This document shows positions 36,978 to 45,314 of a stretch of DNA of 64,000 bases, piece by piece. How positions within the stretch are numbered: position 1 is the first letter of the stretch; each line of letters begins with the position of its first letter. The translations under genes were made by a program, and so were the position numbers. The stretch is taken from NCBI GenBank assembly GCA_900110635.1, contig FOEK01000006.1:124001-188000 (forward strand), written 5' to 3'. Below the pieces are notes generated by a model. It saw only the letters and a program-made list of their open reading frames with translations. It ran no database searches and had not been told where the DNA came from. The stretch is from Lachnospiraceae bacterium NE2001 (GTDB taxonomy: Bacteria; Bacillota; Clostridia; Lachnospirales; Lachnospiraceae).

Positions 36978-39344
36978 TTATTCCTGAATAAGGCGGTAAG
37001 CAGAAACCTTTTTCATACGGCCGGACATGATATAGCTGAATACGAATACGAGTATTGATACCACCAGTATAGAGAATACGATAAGAACCGGTTGCATGAT
37101 CAGGTCGGACTCACGCACACCAAAGCTGGTAAAGATAAGGGCAAACAGTGGATTGATAAGGAGATGCCCCATAACCGCTCCTGTGAGAGATGCAATAAGG
37201 CAGGTTGGAAGCAGTGATATAGCAAGCTGAAGTCTCAGCTGACTGCTGGTAAACCCGACCGCTTTCTTTATGCCAAACTCCTTTTCCCTCTTTACGAAGA
37301 TTGACTTGAGCAGGAGTCTTATAACCACCATTACTACCACTATATTGAGCAGGGCAATAACCATCACTACGATGCTTACTGTATAAACAGGAACGTTGTC
37401 CTTGCTTCTTGTATCCTTGAAATGATTCTCTGTCTTTGTACATTTTGAGCCAAGCTTTGCCTCCACCTTCTCATTAAATTCATCAACCTTCTCCACATCT
37501 GGATCTTCTATTCTAACTCTGAGGTAAGAGAAGTTTGGATCCAGTCCAAGTCTCTTTAATCCACCACTTGTTATATATATTCTTTCTCCCAGACCGTATA
37601 CGGCCTGCTGTAGACCAACAACCAGGAATCTTTCTGACTTATCGCCAATCTTAACTTCTACCTCGTCGCCAACTCCGACTCCAGCTTTCTCAGCGGTAAT
37701 ACTTCCAAGGACAGCCTCGTTATCCTCCTTTACCATTTCACCCTCATATACTCCACAATATACAAACTGTGGCTTATCCGAATAAATCAGGGTAGATTCA
37801 TTATCATTCACGTACGCTGGAATATCAGTTCCACCAAGACCATAAACCTCAGTTACGCCATCGATTTCGCTTATCTCGTCCATCACGTCATACACTTCAT
37901 CTTCTGACATTTCAGCAAGATCAACATAGGAATCTGGCGAATCCCCCTGAAGAAGACGCTGGAAGTTGTTCATATCGATCTTCGTATTATAGAAAAGTAC
38001 TCCGGAAAAAATAGTGAGAAATGCAACCGCGAGTATGATTCCAAATATGATAACATTTTGCCCCATGCTCTGAAGCGAACTCTTTAACGCAAGCAGAACG
38101 TTAAGGCTGCCCTTTGCATCTCCCAGTGGCAAATAATTCTTTTTAAATGAGTTGGACGCCAGTCCAAATCTTAGAGCTGTTGCTGGGTGCAGATTACGTA
38201 TCTTTCTAGTAGACATATAAACTACGATCATAATAACTACAATGAAGCCCAGGAGGATTCCCAAAGTATAATCCGGGTAAAATCTCTTCTCCCAGATAAG
38301 TCCTGATATCTGTCTTAAAACATATTCATCTATGTATGGAAATGCTATATAAGAAAGACCTATTCCGATAACAGCTCCGATAGTTCCCATAATCAGAAAC
38401 TCCGCACATAGAGCCATTCGTACCTGTGCCACCGTATGACCAACTGCCCGAAGCGCGCCGATATTCACGATGTCTCGATCAATATTGTTGTTGATAGTGA
38501 AGATGATCATTATAAAACAGATTGCCATAATGATAACTGAGAAAGACTCCATAAATGCAGCCATAATATTGACTACACTGATATAGCCTGTTTTTACAAG
38601 TGTGGTTGTATAACCAGAAGACTCAATGCCTGCTTCATTTAACGCATCATTAACTATCTTAAGACCGTCATCCCTCGAAACTCCGTTCTTAAGATTATCG
38701 GTTACAAATAGCCTGCTAGAATAATCCTGTCCTGAAAATGTAAGTTCATCAGACTTTTCCTTTATTGTCTTATAGGTTTCATCATCCAGGATCCAGGACT
38801 CTCCAGTATATGGATTACCCACCAGATAATCCTCATATAATCCAGCCACCTTAAGATCATAGTTACCAAGATTCTCTGAGTTTATATGAATAGTATCACC
38901 AATTGATATACCGTTATAATACGCAGTATATAGATTAAGATATACATAATCACTGGTTATACTTTCATCTTTTTTGATAAAGTTATCCTCATCAAGAGTG
39001 GTATAGGAATCCCCGTCCATGATAACCGTATATTCCATCTTCTTCTCTTTTTCTGAATCATTTATGGTATATACAAAATCCGATGGCATTATGATCTTCT
39101 GAATGGTATAATCCTCAACCTCAGCTATATCATCCATGGTTTCTTTAACCTCATCTTCATCAGCAACAAGTATAAAGACCCCATCTCCAAGGTGCTGTGT
39201 CACTATCTTTTCATCATATCTCTTCTCGTAGCCCTTAAGGAAAAGACCAGTCTGGAGGACGAAGGCTGACAGTATTATGATCATAAGAAATGCTGTAAGA
39301 ATACCTCGGTCTTTATGTATATTTGACTTAATTAATCTACTCAT
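36978..39344 (-). CDS. FtsX-type ABC permease, large (second module)
   Basis: About 788 residues with the same double-FtsX architecture as its neighbour: N-terminal helix, extracellular domain, helices including ALRAVGHTVAQVRMALCAEF, a second helix and extracellular domain, and a C-terminal helix bundle with VKREKEFGIKKAVGFTSSQLRLQL. ATG 39344 (MSRLIKSNIHK) has AGAGGAAAATC; the frame extends to a TTG that overlaps the ATPase stop. It overlaps or abuts the ATPase gene upstream and forms one transporter with it. Sequence is clearly different from the 34460 permease, so this is not a recent duplication. Confidence 0.9.
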   Translation of the reverse strand: MSRLIKSNIHKDRGILTAFLMIIILSAFVLQTGLFLKGYEKRYDEKIVTQHLGDGVFILVADEDEVKETMDDIAEVEDYTIQKIIMPSDFVYTINDSEKEKKMEYTVIMDGDSYTTLDEDNFIKKDESITSDYVYLNLYTAYYNGISIGDTIHINSENLGNYDLKVAGLYEDYLVGNPYTGESWILDDETYKTIKEKSDELTFSGQDYSSRLFVTDNLKNGVSRDDGLKIVNDALNEAGIESSGYTTTLVKTGYISVVNIMAAFMESFSVIIMAICFIMIIFTINNNIDRDIVNIGALRAVGHTVAQVRMALCAEFLIMGTIGAVIGIGLSYIAFPYIDEYVLRQISGLIWEKRFYPDYTLGILLGFIVVIMIVVYMSTRKIRNLHPATALRFGLASNSFKKNYLPLGDAKGSLNVLLALKSSLQSMGQNVIIFGIILAVAFLTIFSGVLFYNTKIDMNNFQRLLQGDSPDSYVDLAEMSEDEVYDVMDEISEIDGVTEVYGLGGTDIPAYVNDNESTLIYSDKPQFVYCGVYEGEMVKEDNEAVLGSITAEKAGVGVGDEVEVKIGDKSERFLVVGLQQAVYGLGERIYITSGGLKRLGLDPNFSYLRVRIEDPDVEKVDEFNEKVEAKLGSKCTKTENHFKDTRSKDNVPVYTVSIVVMVIALLNIVVVMVVIRLLLKSIFVKREKEFGIKKAVGFTSSQLRLQLAISLLPTCLIASLTGAVMGHLLINPLFALIFTSFGVRESDLIMQPVLIVFSILVVSILVFVFSYIMSGRMKKVSAYRLIQE

Positions 39345-39355
39345 TTGATTTTCCT

Positions 39356-40114
39356 CTACCAACCCATTTCTTCCAGGAATCGTCTGATCTTCTCGTGACG
39401 TTCCTTATCTCCGCTTACATACTTACCCAGCTTTAACTCACCCATAATTCCACCGTCCTGGAGATAAATGATTCTATTAGCACGTCTTGCAGACTTGATA
39501 TCATGGGTAACCATCAGCACTGTCTGACCGCTCTCGTTGATATCTGTCAGCACATCCAGAACTGCCTTTACGCCTGCAGAGTTAAGTGCTCCAGTTGGCT
39601 CGTCAGCAAAGACAACATCAGGATCATTTATCAGTGCTCTTACAAAGGCTCCTCGTTGAGCCTCACCACCCGAAAGCTGGGAAGGAAACTTCTTTGCCAG
39701 ATCCTCACTTATCCCAACTCTTTCGAAAAGCCCCAGCGCCTTCTTCTTTAGGTCTCTAGGCTTCTGACCAACCAGCATACCAGTTGAGATAGCATTATCC
39801 ATAACACTCATGCTATCTACAAGATGTATCTGCTGGAAGATAAAACCGCAATGCTTTCTTCTAAAAACTGCCAGCTTGTCGTCATTCATTTTGGTAATCT
39901 CCTGGCCCGCATATTCGATGGAACCAAGAGTTGGCTTATCCATTCCAGACAGTGCATATAGAAGCGTAGACTTGCCCGCTCCTGAAGAACCCATGATTAC
40001 CGTGAAGTCGCCCTTATAGATTTCCATATCCAGATTCTTTATTATATGCTGCTGCTTACCGCCTACCGAAAAACTCTTCGACAACTTATCAGTCTTTATT
40101 ACCACTTCACTCAT
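39356..40114 (-). CDS. ABC transporter ATP-binding protein (MacB/LolD type, second module)
   Basis: Walker A GSSGAGKST, signature LSGGEAQRG, Walker B VVFADEPTGAL and H-loop MVTHDIKSA are intact in 252 residues. It is the ATPase for the FtsX-type permease immediately downstream. Start ATG 40114 with AAAGGAGAGAAG, 15 nt after the DUF3592 gene. Confidence 0.94.
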   Translation of the reverse strand: MSEVVIKTDKLSKSFSVGGKQQHIIKNLDMEIYKGDFTVIMGSSGAGKSTLLYALSGMDKPTLGSIEYAGQEITKMNDDKLAVFRRKHCGFIFQQIHLVDSMSVMDNAISTGMLVGQKPRDLKKKALGLFERVGISEDLAKKFPSQLSGGEAQRGAFVRALINDPDVVFADEPTGALNSAGVKAVLDVLTDINESGQTVLMVTHDIKSARRANRIIYLQDGGIMGELKLGKYVSGDKERHEKIRRFLEEMGW

Positions 40115-40129
40115 TTATCTTCTCTCCTT

Positions 40130-40597
40130 TTATATACGGGACTCTTCTTCTGTGTTCGCTGGTTTAGCATTTTTACTGTTCAGCTTTTTATAAATAATCA
40201 TCTGAATCACTGTGATAATAATCCAAAAGCTTGTGGCTTCAACTCCTGATACTATCTGTTTTACAAGATATACCTTCTCAGGCTTTTGGGGATTATAAGC
40301 AACCTTTATTTCATCGCCCTCATTCACATGCTTCTTTCCGCTCAGCTTAACAGTCTTGTCGTACTCCTTATCATTTACATAGTACCTAAAGCTTATCTTT
40401 GTGATATTACTGCTGGTGCTTCCGCCCTTAGTTTTCTTGTACCTAATCTTCTTTTGCTGCACCTCAGTGACTACCGCCTTGGTCTGCACCCCAGTGCTAT
40501 ACCGAACCGCCGTATACACCGTAGCCAGCAGATTTCCAGCCGCAATTAAGATAAAAACCAGAAAATATGTCTTTATGCTAATTTCCTTTTTTTCCAT
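40130..40597 (-). CDS. DUF3592-like membrane protein
   Basis: About 155 residues. One membrane helix near residues 9-30, an extracellular beta-rich domain with FRYYVNDKEYDKTVKLSGKK and VAYNPQKPEKVYL, and a second helix near 120-140. This pattern fits DUF3592, whose function is unknown. The start at ATG 40597 follows GGAGGATTGAT; the longer frame runs into the terminator hairpin. It precedes the ABC ATPase by 15 nt, so it probably heads that operon. Confidence 0.75.
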   Translation of the reverse strand: MEKKEISIKTYFLVFILIAAGNLLATVYTAVRYSTGVQTKAVVTEVQQKKIRYKKTKGGSTSSNITKISFRYYVNDKEYDKTVKLSGKKHVNEGDEIKVAYNPQKPEKVYLVKQIVSGVEATSFWIIITVIQMIIYKKLNSKNAKPANTEEESRI

Positions 40598-40610
40598 ATC
40601 AATCCTCCAT

Positions 40611-40642
40611 AAAAAATGGACCATACACCTCTGTATGATCCA
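40611..40642 (-). terminator. Intrinsic terminator between kinase gene and DUF3592-ABC genes
   Basis: Eleven-bp stem TGGACCATACA / TGTATGATCCA (one mismatch-wobble) with loop CCTC, followed on the minus strand by six T. It sits 14 nt before the DUF3592 start, so it either ends the regulator transcript or attenuates the ABC genes. Confidence 0.85.
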
Positions 40643-40701
40643 AGTATATCCGACAAGACATTTTAATTCTTTGTCTATTCTTTAATTATATTTTAAACTT
40701 T

Positions 40702-42048
40702 TTACATCTGAATGCGAAGCGAAACTGTGAGACCTTCGCCATTGTTGCGGCAGGCCAGACTTCCGCCCATTTTATTCATCAGGTAGTTGGAGATATAAAG
40801 ACCGAGACCGGAGCCATCCTTCCCCTCCGCATTGGAGCCTCGCTTAAACTTCTGGGTTATCAGTTCAAGCTCGCTTTCAGGAACACCGCCGCCCTTATCG
40901 CTGAACTCAACCACCAGGAACTTTCGACTATTCTTTGCAATATTTCCCATTTCATCTTGCGAATTATCATTTCTTTCCAAAGCCATCACGTTATCATTTT
41001 CAATATGGCTGATAGCCTTTATATCCGTTCCGGCGTACTTATAGGAATTTGAAATGATATTGGTCACAATCTGGTTCAGTCGAAGCCTGTCCCCTACTAT
41101 GAAGACCTCCTTTATATCTATCTCGGTTACACGATTCAAATAGTCTGCTTCATTTATCATCTGAACCAGATCAACAGAAGAAAGATCTTCAACATTTACC
41201 TCAAGCTGCTCCAGCTCCTCTAAAGTAGCGTGGAACAGGTTTGATATCAGGTTATCAATCTGGTCAGCCTTTCCATTTATCGAAGCTATAACCTTGCGCT
41301 GGTCATCATCCGTAGCAGTAAGACTCATTACGTCAGCCATAGCTTTAATGGATGCAACAGGAGTTTTGATATCGTGGGAAAGTTCAGCCACCAGTTCCTT
41401 ACGACTTCTTACAGCCGCCTCCTCGCGTTCTCTGGAAGACTTCAGTTCCTCCCTCATAATATCAAAGGCTTCGGTAAACTCACCAAATACATGTCCCTTA
41501 TCCATCTCAAGCGGTGAATCAAGATCACCTGACGCTATCCTGGTTGCAAACTTCTTTAATCTGGCAAAGGGACTGATGACTCTCCTCTCAATATAAAACG
41601 AATAGATAACCAGCATAGCAAGTATAACTGCAAACATCATTGCTGCAAGAAGGGCATAATGCTTGTTTCTAGCCTGCTGCTGTTCTCCAGAAGGATTATG
41701 AATTATCAGTTTACCAACTATCTCTCCGTCCACTTCCACATCTCGGATGATGTCATAGTGAGTCGTTGCCGCAGATACAGTCGTAGATATGTCATCCCGC
41801 GTAAACTCAAGAACCTTTGAATCACTATCAATAACTGAATAATCCAGGCTATCTACCGTTTCAGTAAGCTCAGCATCTTTAGCACTTACGCGGTCCCAAT
41901 CCTCTTCTATGCTGATAAGAAGGCGATTTATCTCAGTGGTCTTTGCCTGATTTACGCCTGCACCATCACCACGCGCTATCCTGATACATATAACAGTGCC
42001 AAGAAGAATAAATATTAAAATGTATATGATTAGATATCTTAGTTTCAT
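40702..42048 (-). CDS. Sensor histidine kinase
   Basis: Two membrane helices (about 5-25 and 133-155) around a small extracellular domain, a HAMP domain (ISPFARLKKFATRIASGDLDSPL), HisKA with ELSHDIKTPVASIKAMADVM and an ATPase domain with NSYKYAG, FSDKGGGVPESEL and GSGLGLYIS. The 448-residue length is typical. It follows the response regulator gene at 42080 by 31 nt. Its transcript ends at the terminator at 40611, and the DUF3592-ABC genes just beyond are the natural target. Confidence 0.92.
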   Translation of the reverse strand: MKLRYLIIYILIFILLGTVICIRIARGDGAGVNQAKTTEINRLLISIEEDWDRVSAKDAELTETVDSLDYSVIDSDSKVLEFTRDDISTTVSAATTHYDIIRDVEVDGEIVGKLIIHNPSGEQQQARNKHYALLAAMMFAVILAMLVIYSFYIERRVISPFARLKKFATRIASGDLDSPLEMDKGHVFGEFTEAFDIMREELKSSREREEAAVRSRKELVAELSHDIKTPVASIKAMADVMSLTATDDDQRKVIASINGKADQIDNLISNLFHATLEELEQLEVNVEDLSSVDLVQMINEADYLNRVTEIDIKEVFIVGDRLRLNQIVTNIISNSYKYAGTDIKAISHIENDNVMALERNDNSQDEMGNIAKNSRKFLVVEFSDKGGGVPESELELITQKFKRGSNAEGKDGSGLGLYISNYLMNKMGGSLACRNNGEGLTVSLRIQM

Positions 42049-42079
42049 GTATTCTCATTTACTATATTTCTTATGTATG

Positions 42080-42814
42080 CTACTTCTTGAAAATAAAGCC
42101 TACTCCCCATACAGTCTTTATATGCTGAGGGTTTCCTGGATCTTCCTCCAGCTTTTCTCTTAGGTGACGGATGTGAACATTCAGAGTTACATCACCAACA
42201 AACTGAGTGTCCCATATCTTTTCAAAGAACTCGTCCTTTGAAATTACTCTGTCAGGATTATTCAGCATATACACAAGAAGCTTATACTCCATAGCCTTAA
42301 GGGGCAGTTCCTCACCATCCCTTTCTATGGATGCTGACTGGAGATTCACTACTACATTTCCAACCTTCACCTTGCCCTTCGACGCAGACTCATTTGTTCC
42401 TGATTCATTGTCACCATTCTCTATAGCATTTCCTTTACCTGCCTGGCTGTCCTCGTAACGCTTAAGCTCTGCCTTCACCTTTGCAAGTAGCACGCCAAGA
42501 GAATAAGGCTTACATATATAATCGTCACCACCAATTGAAAGAGCTAAAAGCATATCATCCTCAGCAGATCTGGCACTGATAAAAAATATCGGGATATTCA
42601 TAGTACGCCTAATGGTCTGGCATAGTTCAAAGCCTGAATCCTCTCCCAGATTTATATCCAGAAGAACCAATGAACAGGTATTCTCTTCAAAGAACTCCAG
42701 GGCTGACTTTGCATCCAAAACATATGTTGCACTGACCCCCGACATATTGAAGTATTTCGCAGTATATTCTGATAACTCTTCCTCGTCATCAACAACTAAA
42801 ACCTTGTAATCCAT
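42080..42814 (-). CDS. OmpR/PhoB-family response regulator
   Basis: Receiver domain with VVDDEEEL, phosphoacceptor Asp in LVLLDINLGEDSG and Lys in DDYICKPYS; winged-helix domain ending NVHIRHLREKLEEDPGNP and KTVWGVGFIF. A Gly/Asn/Glu/Ser-rich linker (about 125-145) is unusually long between the domains. ATG 42814 (MDYKVLVVDD) with GGGGG just upstream is preferred over the longer frame, which runs into a terminator hairpin. Confidence 0.92.
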   Translation of the reverse strand: MDYKVLVVDDEEELSEYTAKYFNMSGVSATYVLDAKSALEFFEENTCSLVLLDINLGEDSGFELCQTIRRTMNIPIFFISARSAEDDMLLALSIGGDDYICKPYSLGVLLAKVKAELKRYEDSQAGKGNAIENGDNESGTNESASKGKVKVGNVVVNLQSASIERDGEELPLKAMEYKLLVYMLNNPDRVISKDEFFEKIWDTQFVGDVTLNVHIRHLREKLEEDPGNPQHIKTVWGVGFIFKK

Positions 42815-42825
42815 ATAACCCCCAT

Positions 42826-42870
42826 AAAAAAAATGTGACAAAAGCTATCCTAGTCATCTTTTGTCACATT
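42826..42870 (-). terminator. Intrinsic terminator between Rpn-like gene and response regulator
   Basis: Thirteen-bp stem (AATGTGACAAAAG and CTTTTGTCACATT) with a 13-nt loop, followed on the minus strand by a run of eight T and then directly by the ribosome-binding site of the response regulator. It ends the nuclease transcript, or attenuates the regulator gene. Confidence 0.8.
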
Positions 42871-42924
42871 TTATCATATTACTTCCAAAAATCTAAGACT
42901 TTTCCTTTTTTGTCTAATTAAGCA

Positions 42925-43812
42925 TCATACTTTTGTAAGCATAACATCCTTGGCAGCTTCGTAATCACTTAATTCATATCCAAGTATTTCACAAGCCTCA
43001 GAAGCAGTAAGATTTTTATTCTTCATAAGATTTTCAACACACTTGATAAGAGTGCGAGCCTCGCCTTGTGATATACCTTGTGATATGCCTTGTGATATAC
43101 CTTGTTCTACAAAACCATTTACAATATCACACATAGTTACCACTCCTTTCTCTCGTGGAATCTTTAAACTGATAAATCTGTCATCTCCAGAAATTGCAGC
43201 TAAAAACTTTAAAACCTCATCAACATATTTCAAAGTTCTTTTTGAAGGGGTATAATTCCCATTTGTTCTTTTCTGAACAAAATAATCAGCCACCTCTCTA
43301 AAATCACTTTTAAAAAGTGCAACTTGCTCTGGCTTTAAAAAAGCAATCTCAAACAAGTTTATCTTATAGTCATTAAAATACGGTTTCAGCTTGTCAGAAA
43401 TTATCATTTCTTCAGATAAAGACAACGGATTATTCCAATGCTTCATACCAAAATACAAAACCAAAGTAATAACAGGATACAGCTCATAAGGACTATCTCC
43501 TAAAATTTGACTTCTGTAAGAAGCGCCATCATATCCAATGACTCTGTGAGGCATATAAGAGATTGATTTAATTTGGTTTTCCAATCCAATCAGTGATATT
43601 CTTACGCGGCCCTTTTGCCAATATTTTGCAACATCTCTATCTTCTTGATGTATTGAACCATCATCTGCTTTGTACTGGCTTGTTCTTCCTGTTTCCAATA
43701 ATTGTTCAGGCAAAACAATCTGCTCTCCGTTAAACATCAATACATTACAGATATCTGCAAATATATCAGCTTTTTCTTCGAGTCTTCCTTGGGTTATATC
43801 AATCTCTCCCAT
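42925..43812 (-). CDS. Rpn / YhgA-like PD-(D/E)XK family protein
   Basis: Resembles recombination-promoting nuclease / putative transposase (PF04754-type) proteins. The presumed nuclease core includes QEDRDVAKYW, the ISLIGLENQIKSISYMPHR strand with an ExQ motif, and ITLVLYFGMKHWNNP. The family makes DNA breaks in Escherichia coli; activity here is untested. Near residues 235-250 the motif GISQ occurs three times in tandem, encoded by 12-bp repeats, a position where Rpn proteins typically carry an ExQGxxQG linker. The ATG at 43812 (MGEIDITQG) follows GGAAGGAG. About 295 residues. Confidence 0.75.
   Translation of the reverse strand: MGEIDITQGRLEEKADIFADICNVLMFNGEQIVLPEQLLETGRTSQYKADDGSIHQEDRDVAKYWQKGRVRISLIGLENQIKSISYMPHRVIGYDGASYRSQILGDSPYELYPVITLVLYFGMKHWNNPLSLSEEMIISDKLKPYFNDYKINLFEIAFLKPEQVALFKSDFREVADYFVQKRTNGNYTPSKRTLKYVDEVLKFLAAISGDDRFISLKIPREKGVVTMCDIVNGFVEQGISQGISQGISQGEARTLIKCVENLMKNKNLTASEACEILGYELSDYEAAKDVMLTKV
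43065..43100. repeat. Three 12-bp tandem repeats in the Rpn-like gene
   Basis: Units CTTGTGATATAC, CTTGTGATATGC and CTTGTGATATAC lie head to tail; each encodes GISQ on the minus strand. Copy number can change without shifting the frame. Confidence 0.9.
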
Positions 43813-44026
43813 ACATACTTCTCCTTCCATTATTATCTGATTTTATAGTTTCATCTAAATAAAACAGACGCAAAGAAAGGAATTGTATCTCCGTTCTTAT
43901 GCGTCCATAATTTTCTCGGGCACACACCCACGGAGTATTGTCACTTTTTCTACCTTGAAAGGTACATTTCTCTGCTTCATCCAGATAATAACGAAGCTTT
44001 TTCCTAACCCTCTTAAGACTAGACAT
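43799..44026 (-). CDS. Small hypothetical protein, uncertain
   Basis: A 75-residue frame rich in Arg, Lys and Tyr (MSSLKRVRKKLRYYLDEAEK) fills the leader between a good promoter and the Rpn-like gene, overlapping the latter by 14-32 nt. No ribosome-binding site precedes its ATG, and the promoter would place the transcript start almost on the ATG, so it would be leaderless. I do not recognise the family. It may instead be a long untranslated leader. Confidence 0.3.
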   Translation of the reverse strand: MSSLKRVRKKLRYYLDEAEKCTFQGRKSDNTPWVCARENYGRIRTEIQFLSLRLFYLDETIKSDNNGRRSMYGRD

Positions 44027-44034
44027 ATATTTTT

Positions 44035-44062
44035 AGTATACCTCAAATCAAGATAGAATCAA
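44035..44062 (-). promoter_or_regulatory. Promoter of the Rpn-like gene
   Basis: Minus-strand -35 TTGATT (44057-44062), 16-nt spacer, -10 TATACT (44035-44040). The expected start point is about 215 nt before the Rpn-like start codon. It overlaps the 3' end region of the RNA ligase gene. Confidence 0.55.
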
Positions 44063-44068
44063 GCGCAA

Positions 44069-45124
44069 TCACTCGTTTTTTAGTAGATATTTATTACTTA
44101 CAACTTTCATAGAAAGAGCTCCGCTGATTAGTTGAGAAAACACTGGTTCAGTTGGTCTAATAACTATTCCCTCTTTACGACCACCACTAGAGTAATTTCC
44201 TTCTGCTCTTGCAAGTAAAGAATCTACTGTCGGGTACTTCTCCGGAAGGTTCATTCCCCTCTCCTCTATAGGTACCATATTAAATCCAAGTTCATTACAA
44301 ATCTCAGTCATACGATCAAGACTTACTCTCTTGCCATCTTCCCTGATTGTAAAGACATACCACTCGGGTTTTGCAAGCTTCAGCGGGTTCTTCTGTATTC
44401 CTGGAGCGCATAGCTCTCCCTGTATTGTAAGAGTCTTTAATCCATATTTATCAAAGAAAGCATACAACTTTTCCTTGTATCCTCTCTCTTTAATGAGCTT
44501 GTAGAAGCTGCTTGAATCATCATCCTTGTATTCGTAATTATGGCCAGTCACGTGAAAACCATTTTCATCAATTCCCATAGAATGTGAAGACCCATCCATC
44601 TTGGTACTGATGTAATACTCCAATCCTTCAAATTCTTTTATTAGATCTGGCTCTGCCTGAACTCTTGTCTCATCAGTGTGCGGTATATCATATGGAAGTG
44701 TACCGATAACAGTTCCGCTAGTAGTAGCTCGCTCTTCAATCTCCCATTTCTTTACACCTAGAAGCTCAGTCACATCAGTTCCAACCACTTCATCTCCCTT
44801 AATATTTATATCCTTCAGTTCTTTAAATGTCTCAATTGGCTGAAGCAGGCCCTGAGAAATCTGTCCTCTGAACTTCATTGTTCTAAGCCTGAAACCTTCA
44901 CCCATAATATCTGTGTTTCTGTAACTAGAAGCTCTCATGAACTCAAATTCTTCTCTAATTGGCAGAAAACTGTCCACTTCAAAGTATATCGCAAGATCCA
45001 TAGGCTTAAACTGTCCCTTATTAACAACGCACTGCCAACCTAACACATGTGCAAGCTCGATTCTGTCTGCTCCTTCAATTGGTTCTATATTCCATATTCT
45101 CTGTATACTTGCTAGTTTCCTCAT
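44069..45124 (-). CDS. ATP-dependent RNA ligase, Rnl5 (Deinococcus DraRnl) type
   Basis: Covalent nucleotidyltransferase. The ligase core has motif I STKMDGSS with the adenylated Lys at K175, a TIQGELCAPGIQKN stretch, motif IV KEGIVIRP and motif V MKVVSNKYL at the C terminus. The first 120 residues form an OB-like domain (beginning KLASIQRIWNIEPIEGADRIE), which is the hallmark of the Rnl5 group; DraRnl seals nicks whose 3'-OH strand is RNA. All core motifs are intact, so it should be active. It starts at ATG 45124 with AAGGAGG. It is a single gene with its own promoter; an XRE regulator lies upstream. Its biological role in Firmicutes is not known to me. Confidence 0.88.
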   Translation of the reverse strand: MRKLASIQRIWNIEPIEGADRIELAHVLGWQCVVNKGQFKPMDLAIYFEVDSFLPIREEFEFMRASSYRNTDIMGEGFRLRTMKFRGQISQGLLQPIETFKELKDINIKGDEVVGTDVTELLGVKKWEIEERATTSGTVIGTLPYDIPHTDETRVQAEPDLIKEFEGLEYYISTKMDGSSHSMGIDENGFHVTGHNYEYKDDDSSSFYKLIKERGYKEKLYAFFDKYGLKTLTIQGELCAPGIQKNPLKLAKPEWYVFTIREDGKRVSLDRMTEICNELGFNMVPIEERGMNLPEKYPTVDSLLARAEGNYSSGGRKEGIVIRPTEPVFSQLISGALSMKVVSNKYLLKNE

Positions 45125-45207
45125 TTAAAAATCCTCCTTGTATAATTTCTTCAGCACCAAATACTATAGATACTATCAAAGTGTTTTAAAAAATGCATTC
45201 TACCCTT

Positions 45208-45237
45208 AGTATAATTTCAAAGCTCATAAGCGTACAA
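45208..45237 (-). promoter_or_regulatory. Promoter of the RNA ligase gene
   Basis: Minus-strand -35 TTGTAC (45232-45237), 18-nt spacer, -10 TATACT (45208-45213), 84 nt before the start codon. The palindrome at 45240 abuts the -35 box. Confidence 0.6.
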
Positions 45238-45239
45238 TT

Positions 45240-45255
45240 ATTCGTTTTTTCGAAT
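45240..45255. promoter_or_regulatory. Palindrome abutting the RNA ligase promoter, possible operator
   Basis: ATTCG-TTTTTT-CGAAT, two 5-bp half sites. The half site CGAAA / TTCG also occurs three times in the promoter of the neighbouring XRE gene, so the XRE protein may bind both. Confidence 0.4.
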
Positions 45256-45269
45256 CGCGTATGAAATAA

Positions 45270-45295
45270 TAAAACAGGTTTTTAACCTGCTTTAT
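45270..45295 (-). terminator. Intrinsic terminator after the XRE gene
   Basis: Stem AGCAGGTT / AACCTGTT with a 3-nt loop, followed on the minus strand by TTATTATTTC. Imperfect T-run. Confidence 0.6.
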
Positions 45296-45314
45296 CATAA
45301 ATCCACTCTGTTCT

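Noticed and set aside
34460-39344. The two large FtsX permeases as a recent gene duplication
   Set aside because: Apart from fold and general motifs their sequences differ throughout, including extracellular domains.
43065-43100. Tandem repeat as a CRISPR-like array
   Set aside because: Units are 12 bp, directly adjacent and coding; there are no spacers and no cas genes.
42925-43812. Rpn-like gene as an active transposase of an insertion sequence
   Set aside because: No terminal inverted repeats or target duplications flank it; the family name 'transposase' is historical.
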